Positions 17,976 to 26,565 of a stretch of 43,437 bases of DNA are shown piece after piece. The translations under genes and the position numbers were made by a program. The stretch spans positions 1 to 43,437 of the forward strand of contig DATKVN010000075.1 in assembly GCA_035530055.1 (NCBI GenBank), given 5' to 3'. This DNA is from a bacterium (GTDB lineage: Bacteria; UBA6262; WVXT01). Below the pieces are notes generated by a model. The model was not told the DNA's origin and did no database searches. It saw nothing but the letters and a program-made list of their open reading frames with translations. Within the stretch, counting starts at the first letter, position 1; every line of letters starts with the position of its first letter.

Positions 17976-20306
17976 TTATAAATAGTAAGCCTGCACTTCC
18001 TTTGCCGGTCTTTTTCGCTCAAATTCAAACGGCTTATCGCCAGCCAATTCATGCAAAACACCGAATACTCTTATCTTAACCTTCTTCCTGCCCGGAGAAA
18101 CAAGCTGAATTTTTATTTTATTACTTTTGACTTCCAGTCTAAGCAGGTTTCCTCTCCAATGCAGGGAAAAAAGGATTTTCCTCCATATTCTTGGCATTTT
18201 GGGATTGATTGACAATATCCCTTTCTCTATTTTCACCCCGGCAAAACCATTTATCAAAACCTGCCAGATTCCCCCCATACAAGCTGCGTGAATGCCTTCA
18301 TTTGTATTTTTATTAATATTGCTTATGTCAGTACGCAGAGCAGCATGGAAAAATCGATAACCTCTGCTTCTATCTCCTACATCAATAGCCATACGGGCAT
18401 ATACCGGGAGGCTCAACGAAGACTTGTGTATTGTCCGGTCAATATAATATGCATAGTTTTCTCTTTTGGTCTTATTGCTGAAAACGTCTGAAAGCAGATA
18501 CAAAAGCATAATCACATCTGCCTGCTTAACAAGTTGTGTTTTTCCATAATCTCTGGGAGTCAGTTTCTCCGAGACAACAGGTATAAAATTCTCATCCCAA
18601 TCAGTTATTTTAATTCTCCTCTTTCTAAAATACCCATCGAATTGCTCAATTATCTGCCCCTTACCCATGTTTATGCTGATGCGGGCAGAGATATTCTTCC
18701 ATTTTGCTGCCTCTTTGGCTGAAAGTCCTATTTTTTGAACCAACTTTCTATAGACCTTTATATTTAATTTCCTTAACTTCTTAAACATATTATAGGCCAT
18801 AAGCAAATTCCACTTTGCCATCATATTAGTAAAAGCATTATTATTAACATCTACGTGGAACTCATCAGGGCCGATAACCTGTTTAATTTCGTATTTCTTC
18901 TTCCTCTTATTGTATTCAACGCGGCTGGCCCAAAATTTTGCTGTCTCAAACAATATTTCGTAACCGTAATCCTGAAAAAAATTCTCGTCCTGCGTAGCAT
19001 TATAATAGTGATAGAAGGCGTAGGCAATGTCTGCGGTTATATGGTGCTCCATCTTACCCGTATGGATTCTGATTACTTTTCCGTCTAAATCTTTAGCCCA
19101 CCCGGGTGTCTCGTCTTCTCCTGAATCAGCAGATTCCCAGGGGAACATCGCCCCTTTAAACCTATTTTTCTTAGCCCTCGCTCTTGCCGCGTCTAATCTT
19201 CTGTATCTGTACACTAGCATATTCTTAGCTATATCAGGCAATGTATACAAATAGAATGGAAAAAGAAAAATTTCAGTATCCCAGAATATATGCCCGCGGT
19301 AACCTTCCCCTGTCAATGCTCTTGCTCCTATACTGGATGAACCATTATCTTTTGGTCCACATGTTAGCATATGATAAATGTTGAACCTGAAATTCTTTTC
19401 AACTTCCGGGTCACCCCATATGGAAACTTCAGCCACATTCCACAAACCTTCCCAGGCGCGAATATGTCTTCTCAATAAGCAATCGAAACTGGCGTTAAAT
19501 GCCTTTCGGAATTTCTTCTCTGACAATCTCTTTATATTATCTAAATCTTCTCCTTTAGAAATAGCCTCCACGCAGAATATCTTGGTAAATACAACAGTCT
19601 GATTCTTCCGCAACTTCAGCTCAAATATATTATCTTTTGCTGCAGTCTTTTTGCCCTTAGTCTTATAATAAAAACCACTCCGGAAAATTGCCGTATGCAA
19701 TTTACCAAAAGTCTCAACTATAAGATATCCCTCATTCTTAAATTGTCCTAATTCCTTGATCCTGAAATGTCTTTTGCGTCCTTCCGTTACGGTTCTAACA
19801 TTATACACAGAAGTATCTATTCCCGTTTCGATGGATGCTTCCACTCCATCATCCAAGGGCGTAAAAATAATCTGCATAACGCCGATATTCTCATCGTGCA
19901 TGGACACAAATCTCAAACTTTGATAATCGTACTTTCTTTTCTTACTGTCCTGGTAAATAGTATGCCGGCACAAAAGCCCATGCCTTAAGTTCAAAATTCT
20001 TCTATGTTCCACAACATCCATGGTAATAACGCCCAGTCTTTCTCCATCTATCCCTATCTCGAAATTAAAAGGATTAGGTAAGTTAACTAACTCGGCAACC
20101 TGGGAACCAATTCTATCATATACTCCTGCAATATAGGTTCCCGGTGTGGCCTCATAAGGTATCTCTTCCAAAACAGCGCGGCTTCCCAAAAAACCATTCC
20201 CCAGGGCAAGTTGAGATTCCCTCACTCCCTGAAGCAACTTCACCCAACCCTCCTCCTTAATCAGCCAGGGATATTCAGTATTGTATTTAGAGTAATAATC
20301 TTTCAT
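17976..20306 (-). CDS. GH65 family disaccharide phosphorylase
   Basis: Glycoside hydrolase family 65 enzyme of 776 residues, the normal length. The N-terminal beta-sandwich starts with WLIKEEGWV, LALGNGFLGSRA and GTYIAGVYD. The (alpha/alpha)6 catalytic barrel has RGHIFWDTEIFLFPF and IGPDEFHVDVNNNAFTNM, which carries the catalytic Glu. The C-terminal small sheet contains LSINPKMP and WRGNLLRLEV. GH65 phosphorylases split maltose, trehalose or kojibiose with phosphate to beta-glucose-1-phosphate. The ATGA overlap with the beta-phosphoglucomutase gene supports that reaction. Which disaccharide is used is not settled by sequence. Confidence 0.92.
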   Translation of the reverse strand: MKDYYSKYNTEYPWLIKEEGWVKLLQGVRESQLALGNGFLGSRAVLEEIPYEATPGTYIAGVYDRIGSQVAELVNLPNPFNFEIGIDGERLGVITMDVVEHRRILNLRHGLLCRHTIYQDSKKRKYDYQSLRFVSMHDENIGVMQIIFTPLDDGVEASIETGIDTSVYNVRTVTEGRKRHFRIKELGQFKNEGYLIVETFGKLHTAIFRSGFYYKTKGKKTAAKDNIFELKLRKNQTVVFTKIFCVEAISKGEDLDNIKRLSEKKFRKAFNASFDCLLRRHIRAWEGLWNVAEVSIWGDPEVEKNFRFNIYHMLTCGPKDNGSSSIGARALTGEGYRGHIFWDTEIFLFPFYLYTLPDIAKNMLVYRYRRLDAARARAKKNRFKGAMFPWESADSGEDETPGWAKDLDGKVIRIHTGKMEHHITADIAYAFYHYYNATQDENFFQDYGYEILFETAKFWASRVEYNKRKKKYEIKQVIGPDEFHVDVNNNAFTNMMAKWNLLMAYNMFKKLRKLNIKVYRKLVQKIGLSAKEAAKWKNISARISINMGKGQIIEQFDGYFRKRRIKITDWDENFIPVVSEKLTPRDYGKTQLVKQADVIMLLYLLSDVFSNKTKRENYAYYIDRTIHKSSLSLPVYARMAIDVGDRSRGYRFFHAALRTDISNINKNTNEGIHAACMGGIWQVLINGFAGVKIEKGILSINPKMPRIWRKILFSLHWRGNLLRLEVKSNKIKIQLVSPGRKKVKIRVFGVLHELAGDKPFEFERKRPAKEVQAYYL

Positions 20307-20953
20307 TTCTTAAATAATCCCTCGATTGTTTCATAGTCTACTTTGGATAAATCTTCCACAACGAGGTTTGCCTTTGTCAGTCTTTTGGCATTACCGTAGC
20401 GGTCAATCCCGATGCAAAGCATCTTTCCGTTTACTGCAGCCTCAATGCCTAAGACGGCATCTTCAAACACAACACATTCTACATAAGCACAACCTAATCT
20501 CCCGGCAGCTAACTGAAAAATCTGAGGGTCGGGCTTGGCCCTGGTAATGTCGTTACCATCCACTATGGCATCCGCCAGATAAATAATCCCCGCCCTTTGC
20601 AAAATCCTTTTACAGTTCCGGCTCGAGGAGGCAAAGGCTATTTTCTTATTATGACTTTTTAACTCCTTAACTAAATCTATAGAAGAGGCATACACAGGAA
20701 TCTCTTCTTTCTCGATGAACTCAAGAAAATATCTCTGTTTCCTGTCACCGGCTTCTTTTAATTCTGCTTCACTAATGTCCGTCAAGATTGCCCTTGCCCC
20801 GTCATATCTGGGAATACCATCAACCTTACTTTTATACTCATCAAAAGTAAAATCTATCCCGTATTCAGAAAACATCTTCTTCCATGCCTTAAAATGGATT
20901 GGCACCGTATCAACAATTACACCATCCAAATCAAAAATTGCTCCCTTAAACAT
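20303..20953 (-). CDS. pgmB: Beta-phosphoglucomutase (HAD family)
   Basis: HAD-superfamily phosphatase/mutase of 216 residues. Motif I is FDLDGVIVDT with nucleophile and acid/base Asp pair. The cap domain runs over about 15-85 (FKAWKKMFSEYG, VDGIPRYDG). Motif II is the Ser in FASSSRN, motif III the Lys in RAKPDPQIF, and motif IV FEDAVLGIEAA. It converts beta-glucose-1-phosphate from the coupled GH65 enzyme to glucose-6-phosphate. I start at the ATG at 20953, which has GGGGAGG 10 nt upstream; an ATG at 20974 would lie on that site. Confidence 0.92.
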   Translation of the reverse strand: MFKGAIFDLDGVIVDTVPIHFKAWKKMFSEYGIDFTFDEYKSKVDGIPRYDGARAILTDISEAELKEAGDRKQRYFLEFIEKEEIPVYASSIDLVKELKSHNKKIAFASSSRNCKRILQRAGIIYLADAIVDGNDITRAKPDPQIFQLAAGRLGCAYVECVVFEDAVLGIEAAVNGKMLCIGIDRYGNAKRLTKANLVVEDLSKVDYETIEGLFKK

Positions 20954-21070
20954 TAGACTGCAAGTCCTCCCCATATGTGTAATTGATAATCTTGCTCTTA
21001 TTTAACTCTAAATTACGATGTTCGCGGCCTTCGAGTCCTTCGGCAAACTACTCACAAGCATATGTATTTA

Positions 21071-21490
21071 CTATAGTAAATTTTTTAATACTGGTCTTAA
21101 CACTGCCTTTATTAGAGACAATGAAATAATTCCTATTAATACAACAATAACCGTCCTGTAGTTAAATTCGTTAAGAACGAGTCCCAATGCTAAACTTGCT
21201 GCCGGAGGATGTTCCGTATTTGTAATTACCATTACAAATATCGCTAATCCCACAGACATCGCACCAAACACTACATATGAAAACTCCTGGATAATGGGTA
21301 GCTGCCTCAGCAATGGCACCAAAGATAAGTAATGACAAAGGCAACCTGCAGCTATTCCCACTAGATACCCTCCTATCAGAAACCTCGGTCTTGACGCCTG
21401 TGTCTCAGCATTGTGAATACTATAAAAGAACTAGCACCCAAAGCAACAATTATGGCGGCATTTGATACGACATCTAGGATTAACAGTACA
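21071..21490 (-). pseudogene. HPP-family membrane protein, frameshifted and 5'-truncated
   Basis: The last 96 codons encode three to four membrane helices with the family signature NTEHPPAASLALG, typical of the HPP protein (a nitrite transport or membrane integrity protein in cyanobacteria and plants). Upstream, the same gene continues in two frames: ETQASRPRFLIGGYLVG joins the tail, but the preceding NAAIIVALGASSFIVF is in another frame. So there is at least one indel near 21415-21420. The 5' end stops at a 281-bp transposon remnant beginning at 21498. The product is probably not functional. Confidence 0.8.
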
Positions 21491-21497
21491 ATTCTCG

Positions 21498-21778
21498 AAT
21501 TCTGGGGACACAATACTTAATTAGTCTTTATGCCCCTCTTTTCCCCCTTTTCAATATCCTTTCTTTTATTTTCTCAAGTTCACAAAGAAATTTCTCGTCA
21601 CCTAATGGTCGATTCATGCATGCATGTTTTTAAAAAGATTCCTATCTGTATGTCTATAATCTTCAACCACATATTACCATAAGAATACTTAGTTATAACC
21701 ATACGGGCTATTCGTGCCATAGCATAACCAACACACCAGGATCGTATCTGGATAATTAAGTATTGTGTCCCCAGAATT
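21498..21778. mobile_element. 281-bp remnant of a REP-associated Y1 transposase element
   Basis: Bounded by 26-bp inverted repeats that read inward as AATTCTGGGGACACAATACT. On the minus strand the interior ends with codons for NRPLGDEKFLCELEKIKER and KRGA-stop, the usual tail of REP-associated (Transposase_17/RAYT) proteins. The catalytic HUH and Tyr portion is deleted. It truncates the HPP gene. The first ~85 bp (minus strand) recur almost exactly at 34754-34862. Confidence 0.8.
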
Positions 21779-22310
21779 GCTTAGAACAAAATTTTCATTG
21801 ATAGAATACTACAACTGCAAAGAAAAAGCAAGATAGTTTTTGCTAATTTCGGCCCAACAACGGTCATTTCTCAAGAAGATTACAGGAAGATTACAGGAAG
21901 GATTTTCAGAGGAGTGCAGGCGGTGGTTGCTGAAGGCCACCTTTCTGGCTCGGCAGCTCGCCAGCCTATACGCTGTAGCATAACTTACGAAGAATAGCAT
22001 TAAGGGCAGGCGTGCTTGTGTACTCCTCTCCCGAATGTAGAAATCCAGAGGAGAAGTCCTTCGGGGTCGTCGTCCACCCCTTAACATCGAAGAAGTTCAA
22101 AGTAGTTACTCAAAGATGTCAAGGGTTGCCGAGCCATCAATCCAAAAAAGCAAAAAGGCAAATTTGCCCCCACCCAAATTTGCCTTTTGAACAAAATTTT
22201 CTCAGTCGGTTAAAATTTTACCTTCTATCTGCATCGTATCAGTTAAGTTTTTTAACAAACAGGTCTCCAACTTAAAATTAGGAATTATCTCAGAGGCCAA
22301 ATAAAAATTC
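21779..22310. other. Intergenic region without convincing genes
   Basis: Between the transposon remnant and the ArsR promoter. Open frames occur on both strands but none has a ribosome site or recognisable product. A short 11-bp direct repeat (GAAGATTACAG twice, about 21875-21897) and a bidirectional terminator at 22153-22188 are the only structures I see. Confidence 0.5.
22153..22188. terminator. Bidirectional intrinsic terminator
   Basis: Perfect 14-bp stem AAAAGGCAAATTTG / CAAATTTGCCTTTT with an 8-nt loop CCCCCACC. A-runs and T-runs at each base allow function on both strands. It separates the leftward genes from the plus-strand operon. Confidence 0.85.
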
Positions 22311-22338
22311 TTGACAAAATAATTTTTTATTATATACT
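22311..22338 (+). promoter_or_regulatory. Promoter of the ArsR-led operon
   Basis: TTGACA (22311-22316), 16-bp spacer, TATACT (22333-22338), about 50 bp before the start codon. The inverted repeat ATATGA-8-TCATAT starts at its -10 end. Confidence 0.8.
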
Positions 22339-22358
22339 ATATGAGTATCTGTTCATAT
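22339..22358. promoter_or_regulatory. Operator-like inverted repeat for the ArsR regulator
   Basis: ATATGA-N8-TCATAT, a 6-bp perfect dyad overlapping the expected transcription start. Its size and position match operators of ArsR/SmtB repressors, so the gene just downstream probably represses itself. Confidence 0.65.
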
Positions 22359-22389
22359 AGTTAATTAATGATGAGAAAGGAGGCCAGTG

Positions 22390-22761
22390 ATGAGAATCGA
22401 GAAAGCCCGCCAGATTTTAAAGTCCTTTGCTGATGATACTCGCCTCAGGGTCATAAATCTTCTCAATAAGCAAGAATTAAATGTAACCGAACTATGCGGA
22501 ATTCTTCAATCCAGTCAATCAAATCTTTCCAAACATCTTACTCGACTACGATTAACAGGGGTGGTAGACGATAGAAGAGCTGGTCTTAATGTCTATTATC
22601 ACTTAATAAAACCGAAGAACAGGACCCATCAGGAGTTACTTAATTCTATTACTGTAGGCCTTGCAGATTTAGAGATCTTTAAACGGGACATAGGAATGCT
22701 TAAGGAGTTAAAAAAGTCAGCAAAAATAAACGCCACCAAGAAAGAAGGTAGTAAGAAATGA
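22390..22761 (+). CDS. ArsR/SmtB-family transcriptional regulator
   Basis: Winged-helix regulator of about 123 residues. KSFADDTRLRVINLL is the family opening. ELNVTELCGILQSSQSNLSKHLTRLRLTGVV forms the helix-turn-helix, and DDRRAGLNVYYHL the wing. Only one Cys stands where metal-sensing members have CVC, so metal sensing by the classic alpha-3 site is unlikely. The ATG at 22390 has AAAGGAGG 7 nt upstream. An operator-like dyad overlaps its promoter. The next gene overlaps its stop (ATGA), so it leads the operon. Confidence 0.9.
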   Translation: MRIEKARQILKSFADDTRLRVINLLNKQELNVTELCGILQSSQSNLSKHLTRLRLTGVVDDRRAGLNVYYHLIKPKNRTHQELLNSITVGLADLEIFKRDIGMLKELKKSAKINATKKEGSKK

Positions 22762-23155
22762 AGAGATATTTAGTGGCAGCGGCAGTATTGGCACTGGGTC
22801 TCTTGATTTGCTCCGGCATATCCCTCGCACAGGAGGAAGCGGAAGAAGAGATAGAATACTCTTGGGGTATAGTCAGTAGCATATCTTCTGACCAAATCGC
22901 GGTTATAGAGTGTGACCACGATACTTATGAAGATGTAAATGTTCCTATACTATAGACCCAGAGGTGAAACTTAAAAATGTAGAGGCACTAAAAGATATCA
23001 AAGCCGGTGACAGTATTGACATTGACTACGTGGTTAGAGACGACAAAAAGGTAGCTAAAATTATCGCTGTTGAGAAACCATCCAAAGAAGAATATACGCC
23101 TTCGGAAACATATGAGGAAGAGCCCGAATATTATCCAGACGAAACAGAATATTAA
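22758..23155 (+). pseudogene. Secreted acidic protein, interrupted by a frameshift
   Basis: Starts with a clear signal peptide (KRYLVAAAVLALGLLICSGISLAQ). The mature part EYSWGIVSSISSDQIAVIEC...EDVNV stops at TAG 22953. The same domain continues one frame over as YTIDPEVKLKNVEALKDIKAGDSIDIDYVV and ends in an acidic, Tyr-rich tail at 23155. Adding one base near 22944 would restore a single ~132-residue beta-rich secreted protein resembling DUF5666-like domains. This could be a real mutation or a sequence error. The second part could restart at GTG 22964. Confidence 0.65.
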
Positions 23156-23189
23156 ATAAGACAAAAAGCAGAAGAGAAGGTATAAATAA

Positions 23190-23318
23190 ATGAAAAAATT
23201 TATTTATCTTGGGGGTTTATTGCTTACGTTTTGCACATTAGTTCTTAGCGGTTGCCAAGGAAGAGTTGAAGAGCTCTCAGAAACAGAGACTGAAGCATCT
23301 GAATTCGATTTTGAATAA
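23190..23318 (+). CDS. Small lipoprotein
   Basis: A 42-residue precursor. A short basic start (MKKF) and a hydrophobic core (IYLGGLLLTFCTLV) lead to the lipobox LSGC, so Cys would be lipidated. Only ~19 mature residues remain (QGRVEELSETETEASEFDFE), strongly acidic. AGAGAAGG lies 9 nt before the ATG. It could be an anchor peptide or entericidin-like lipoprotein; function unknown. Confidence 0.6.
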   Translation: MKKFIYLGGLLLTFCTLVLSGCQGRVEELSETETEASEFDFE

Positions 23319-23328
23319 AAGAACTCAG

Positions 23329-23457
23329 ATGCTCTATATCATCTTGGGCGGCAAAAAACAAAACTTAAACAAAGAAATAGTTGAAAAGTACAGTCTTAAG
23401 CCAGGAATGCGTACTCTCTTTACAGGATTTAAGATTTTCGAAAATAATGAAAAATAA
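23329..23457 (+). CDS. Hypothetical 42-residue protein
   Basis: Short frame MLYIILGGKKQNLNKEIVEK then YSLKPGMRTLFTGFKIF. It starts 10 nt after the lipoprotein gene and overlaps the start of the next tiny gene by 11 nt. No family recognised. The ribosome site is weak. Its place in a tight row of small genes is the main support. Confidence 0.4.
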   Translation: MLYIILGGKKQNLNKEIVEKYSLKPGMRTLFTGFKIFENNEK

Positions 23458-23587
23458 GGAAAAATTATCAAAAGGAATCCGCAAATACATCAGGCGCCAG
23501 AAGATGATAATTCGAAGATTGGCCAGGGATAAGGCTGAGGAGAATAGATTAATAAGGGAGCTTTTAGATAGGTTTTATAAGGATTAA
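23447..23587 (+). CDS. Hypothetical basic 46-residue helical protein
   Basis: Frame from ATG 23447: KNKEKLSKGIRKYIRRQKMI followed by IRRLARDKAEENRLIRELLDRFYKD. Very basic and likely one long helix. It overlaps the previous small gene and is followed by GGAGG of the Cys-rich gene. No family recognised. Confidence 0.45.
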   Translation: MKNKEKLSKGIRKYIRRQKMIIRRLARDKAEENRLIRELLDRFYKD

Positions 23588-23603
23588 AGGAGGCAAGAAA
23601 AAG

Positions 23604-23774
23604 GTGTGTTGCGAGGAATGTCCTAAATACGAAGAATGTGAAGAGAATAAAAGCTTAAAAGATAATTGCTGTTCTAAATGTCCGGAGTATAATGACTGCG
23701 TAGGCATGGATGATAGAAGAAAAGATTCGTTTAAAGATTCTTTCAGAAATAGAGACCTAGAAGACTATTTTTAA
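23604..23774 (+). CDS. Small Cys-rich protein with duplicated CCxxCPxYxxC motif
   Basis: A 56-residue product from GTG 23604, with AAAGGAGG 10 nt upstream. It holds two copies of a four-Cys unit, CCEECPKYEEC and CCSKCPEYNDC, about 21 residues apart, eight cysteines in all, then an Asp/Arg-rich tail. This suggests two metal sites (Zn or Fe-S) or a redox protein. I do not know a named family. It lies 31 nt before the first glycosyltransferase of the operon. Confidence 0.7.
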   Translation: MCCEECPKYEECEENKSLKDNCCSKCPEYNDCVGMDDRRKDSFKDSFRNRDLEDYF

Positions 23775-23805
23775 GCTAAGACCATTTCTGGAGGAAGGAG
23801 CTGGG

Positions 23806-25038
23806 ATGATTAACTTTGTTTCCACTTTTCCACCGATAATGTGTGGAATAGGGAATTATACCAAATATCTGGTTTCTAAAATGCCCAAGAGTTGCTGGCG
23901 AGTAACTTCTTTGAGGTTAGATGGATTTTTAAAGGTTGAGGAACCTTTTGAATTGGATAAACGAGTAGCATATACTATTTCTTTATCTAATCCTAAGCTT
24001 CCTTCTCTTTTAGATGGGGAAGTCCTCTGGTTTGAGCATGCCTTTGGTATGTGGGGTAGGAAGTCTCCCTCTTTCCTTACATTGATTAAAGAGGCAAAAG
24101 AAAGAAGAAAAAGAACGATTGCCAGTCTTCATACCATCCATTTTCAATCCGCTGAGACACCTCAAGGGATGCAGGAAAAGGAAAAAAGGCTACTGGAGAA
24201 GGTTTTACCTTTAATCGATGTTTTAACAGTTTTCACCAATGGAACCTGTCAGGCAGTCATCGAGACATTTCCCGAATATAAAGATAAGGTAGTAGTATTA
24301 AGGCATGGGGTTTGTCTTTATCCTGAAGTTAACCAAAAAGAAGCCGGGAAGAAACTGTTGAGTTATTTGATTAATCGAGCAGGTATTTCTCAAACACAAA
24401 AGAAAGAACTTCAATCTTTGGATAATCTCTTTTTCTCGGATAAGGTAATTTTATTGGGTAATTTTGGATTTATTACCCAAGATAAAGATCCCCTTAAACT
24501 TTATCAACTTCGCCAGATCCTTCAGGCCAGATTTCCCACCTATCAAGTAATCGCTATTTACATTGGAAGGATTCAGCAAAGAAAAGATAAAAAGATGGAG
24601 GAGAGTCTACCCATCTTAGAAAGGCTAAAATCTATTCACGATGGAAGAAAAAATTTATTCTTTGAAGATTATATTCCTGAAAGTATCTTTCCTTTTGCCT
24701 TCCAAGCATTAGACTTTGCTGTATTTTGGTGTCGTAATGCTACCCAGTCAGGAAGAATGGCCCATGCTCAAGGGGCAGGAGTTTGTGTAGTTGGCCGAAA
24801 TATTGAAGGGATAGGAGAGACTTTAAAGCTTTCTGGACTGCCACAAGTTGATACCTTGGAAGAGCTGGCAGAGAAAATAAAAATACTCACCTTAAAACCT
24901 GAATTAAAGGAAAAGGCGCTAAGATCGAATTGGCGCTATGCTCAGCAGTTCTCTTATGAGGTTCAGGCTCAAAAACATCTTTTATTAGAAGAGATAGTTC
25001 GATCTGGAAAGAAACTCCCAATTCTGGACCGAATCTAA
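23806..25038 (+). CDS. GT-B-like glycosyltransferase
   Basis: Protein of 410 residues with a GT4-type N-terminus (STFPPIMCGIGNYTKYLVSKM, the Gly-rich loop) and the pattern EHAFGMWGR, ASLHTIHFQSAET, NGTCQAVIETFPEYKDKVVVLRHG. The C-terminal part has LLGNFGFITQDKDPLKLYQL and AIYIGRIQQRKD. The usual EX7E motif is not seen; its place has RNATQSGRMAHAQGAGV. Probably a sugar transferase acting with the three paralogues downstream. Donor and acceptor unknown. Confidence 0.78.
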   Translation: MINFVSTFPPIMCGIGNYTKYLVSKMPKSCWRVTSLRLDGFLKVEEPFELDKRVAYTISLSNPKLPSLLDGEVLWFEHAFGMWGRKSPSFLTLIKEAKERRKRTIASLHTIHFQSAETPQGMQEKEKRLLEKVLPLIDVLTVFTNGTCQAVIETFPEYKDKVVVLRHGVCLYPEVNQKEAGKKLLSYLINRAGISQTQKKELQSLDNLFFSDKVILLGNFGFITQDKDPLKLYQLRQILQARFPTYQVIAIYIGRIQQRKDKKMEESLPILERLKSIHDGRKNLFFEDYIPESIFPFAFQALDFAVFWCRNATQSGRMAHAQGAGVCVVGRNIEGIGETLKLSGLPQVDTLEELAEKIKILTLKPELKEKALRSNWRYAQQFSYEVQAQKHLLLEEIVRSGKKLPILDRI

Positions 25039-25048
25039 GGGTTTTATA

Positions 25049-25468
25049 ATGGTCTTTATCTTAGAAAACTTGGCTTTGGGTAACATCGGGGATGCAGAAA
25101 ATCCTTCCCAGGAGATAACTGCACTTCTCAATGTGGCAGACGATATTGAATTATATAAACCTGCTAGGAAATATTATAAGATTCCTCTTAAAGACGGACC
25201 ACCTACTCCCGTAGAAAAGATGCTCGAGGCAATTAACTGGATAGAGAAGAATATAGTCTCGGATAAGATATTGGTTTTTTGTACATACGGTGCGGGAAGG
25301 TCTGCATCTGTGGTTATAGGTTATCTATGTAGCCTTGGTTTTGATTATACAGAGGCAGTAAAATTTATTCTTTCAAAGAAGCGACATGTAGAGCCCTTGC
25401 CTTTATTGGCTAAGACTATAAGAATGGCTTTAAAGCAAAAAGAAGCTTTATTTAAGGTGACAAAATGA
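25049..25468 (+). CDS. Dual-specificity / tyrosine phosphatase-like protein
   Basis: Cys-based phosphatase of 139 residues. The P-loop is VFCTYGAGRSAS (C78-x5-R84), with Asp50 in LKDGPP as the likely general acid and a DSP-type helix VVIGYLCSLGFDYTEAVKFI after it. Members dephosphorylate proteins, phosphoinositides or sugar phosphates. With inositol phosphate synthase in the same operon, an inositol- or sugar-phosphate substrate is possible. It starts 10 nt after the GT gene and overlaps the next gene as ATGA. Confidence 0.85.
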   Translation: MVFILENLALGNIGDAENPSQEITALLNVADDIELYKPARKYYKIPLKDGPPTPVEKMLEAINWIEKNIVSDKILVFCTYGAGRSASVVIGYLCSLGFDYTEAVKFILSKKRHVEPLPLLAKTIRMALKQKEALFKVTK

Positions 25469-26565
25469 AGATAGGAATGATGTCTGCCTGGAATCAGGAC
25501 TCCGGCGCATCTATCCCTGCCGAGTTAATCGGCAGGGAATGGGTAAAGATGGGCCATCAGCTTTCGGTCTTCACTTTCGTTAGGTCTAATTTCCATGGAA
25601 CAGCTATTGTTGGTGAGGATGAGGACTATGTATCCCGCTGTTTTACTACCTCACAAGCGAAACCGCCCTTTTTAAATCCCCAGCCTATCCTTAAAGAGAC
25701 TTATGATATATTTATTACCCAAGATTTGGGGATGTTTCCTCAGGATGAACTGGCAAAGATATTTCCTCTTATTAAACCAAGGACAAAGACTGTAACCGTA
25801 ATTCATCATAATAAACTTCCAACTAATCCTTCATTCTATCAGTTTGATTGGGATGCCATAGTTTGTTTTGATGATAGGTATTACAATTTTTTAAGTAAAG
25901 GCTTCCCTGAAGAAAAACTTCATATTATACCCTATCCTTGTTATCCCAAAAGATGGGCAGATAAATTTAAGGCAAGAGAGAAGTTGGACCTTCCTCAAGA
26001 TAGATATATTCTCCTTCTCTTTGGACAAAGAGCGGTTAAGGAACATCTGGCGCTTTTGCCAATCTTGGAGAATATCAGTTGCCGTTTTCCCATTCTGCTT
26101 TTGGTAGTCTCAAAAAGGGATTTGGATCAAATAAAGACCTTCAAGGGGAGTCACTTAGAGATTTTAATCAGGGAAGAGGCTCCGGACATAGAGAGGCTCT
26201 ATAGTTATCTTCACGCCTCAGATGTATTACTTTATCATCGCAGCTCTCCTTCAGGGGTAGTAGTATCATCTACCGCCTATCAATGCCTAGGTTCTTGCTG
26301 CCCTATCTTGGCTTTAAAGTCAAACTATTTCTATAATATGGACGGAGTAGTCTTTACCTATACCAATTTTGAGGAGTTTGAAGCTAATCTAATAGAAATC
26401 CTAACTCAAGGGCCAAGATTTTATAACTGGCAAGGAACCTTAGAGGAGTACTTAAGTAGAAATTCAGCCGTCTCTATAGCTAATCAATATATTGAGCTAT
26501 TTCAGTTTTTGTTAGAAAAGAAAGTAGTCAAGAGAGATGTAGAATGGATAACATCTATGCAGTAA
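25465..26565 (+). CDS. Glycosyltransferase-like protein, paralogue 1 of 3
   Basis: Protein of 366 residues opening with KIGMMSAWNQDSGASIPAEL, a GT4-type N-terminal loop. It shares GEDEDYVSRCF, ITQDLGMFP, FYQFDWDAIVCFDDRYYNFL, IIPYPCYP and LYSYLHASDVLLYHR with the genes at 27744 and 30600. EX7E is replaced by SSPSGVVVSSTAYQCLG. Two tandem Rossmann-like halves fit a GT-B fold. It overlaps the phosphatase by 4 nt and the manC remnant by 22 nt. Confidence 0.75.
   Translation: MKIGMMSAWNQDSGASIPAELIGREWVKMGHQLSVFTFVRSNFHGTAIVGEDEDYVSRCFTTSQAKPPFLNPQPILKETYDIFITQDLGMFPQDELAKIFPLIKPRTKTVTVIHHNKLPTNPSFYQFDWDAIVCFDDRYYNFLSKGFPEEKLHIIPYPCYPKRWADKFKAREKLDLPQDRYILLLFGQRAVKEHLALLPILENISCRFPILLLVVSKRDLDQIKTFKGSHLEILIREEAPDIERLYSYLHASDVLLYHRSSPSGVVVSSTAYQCLGSCCPILALKSNYFYNMDGVVFTYTNFEEFEANLIEILTQGPRFYNWQGTLEEYLSRNSAVSIANQYIELFQFLLEKKVVKRDVEWITSMQ

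Noticed and set aside
21809-22087. A 92-codon minus-strand open frame rich in Arg and Ser
   Set aside because: No ribosome site, no recognisable domain, unusual composition, and it lies between a transposon remnant and a terminator.
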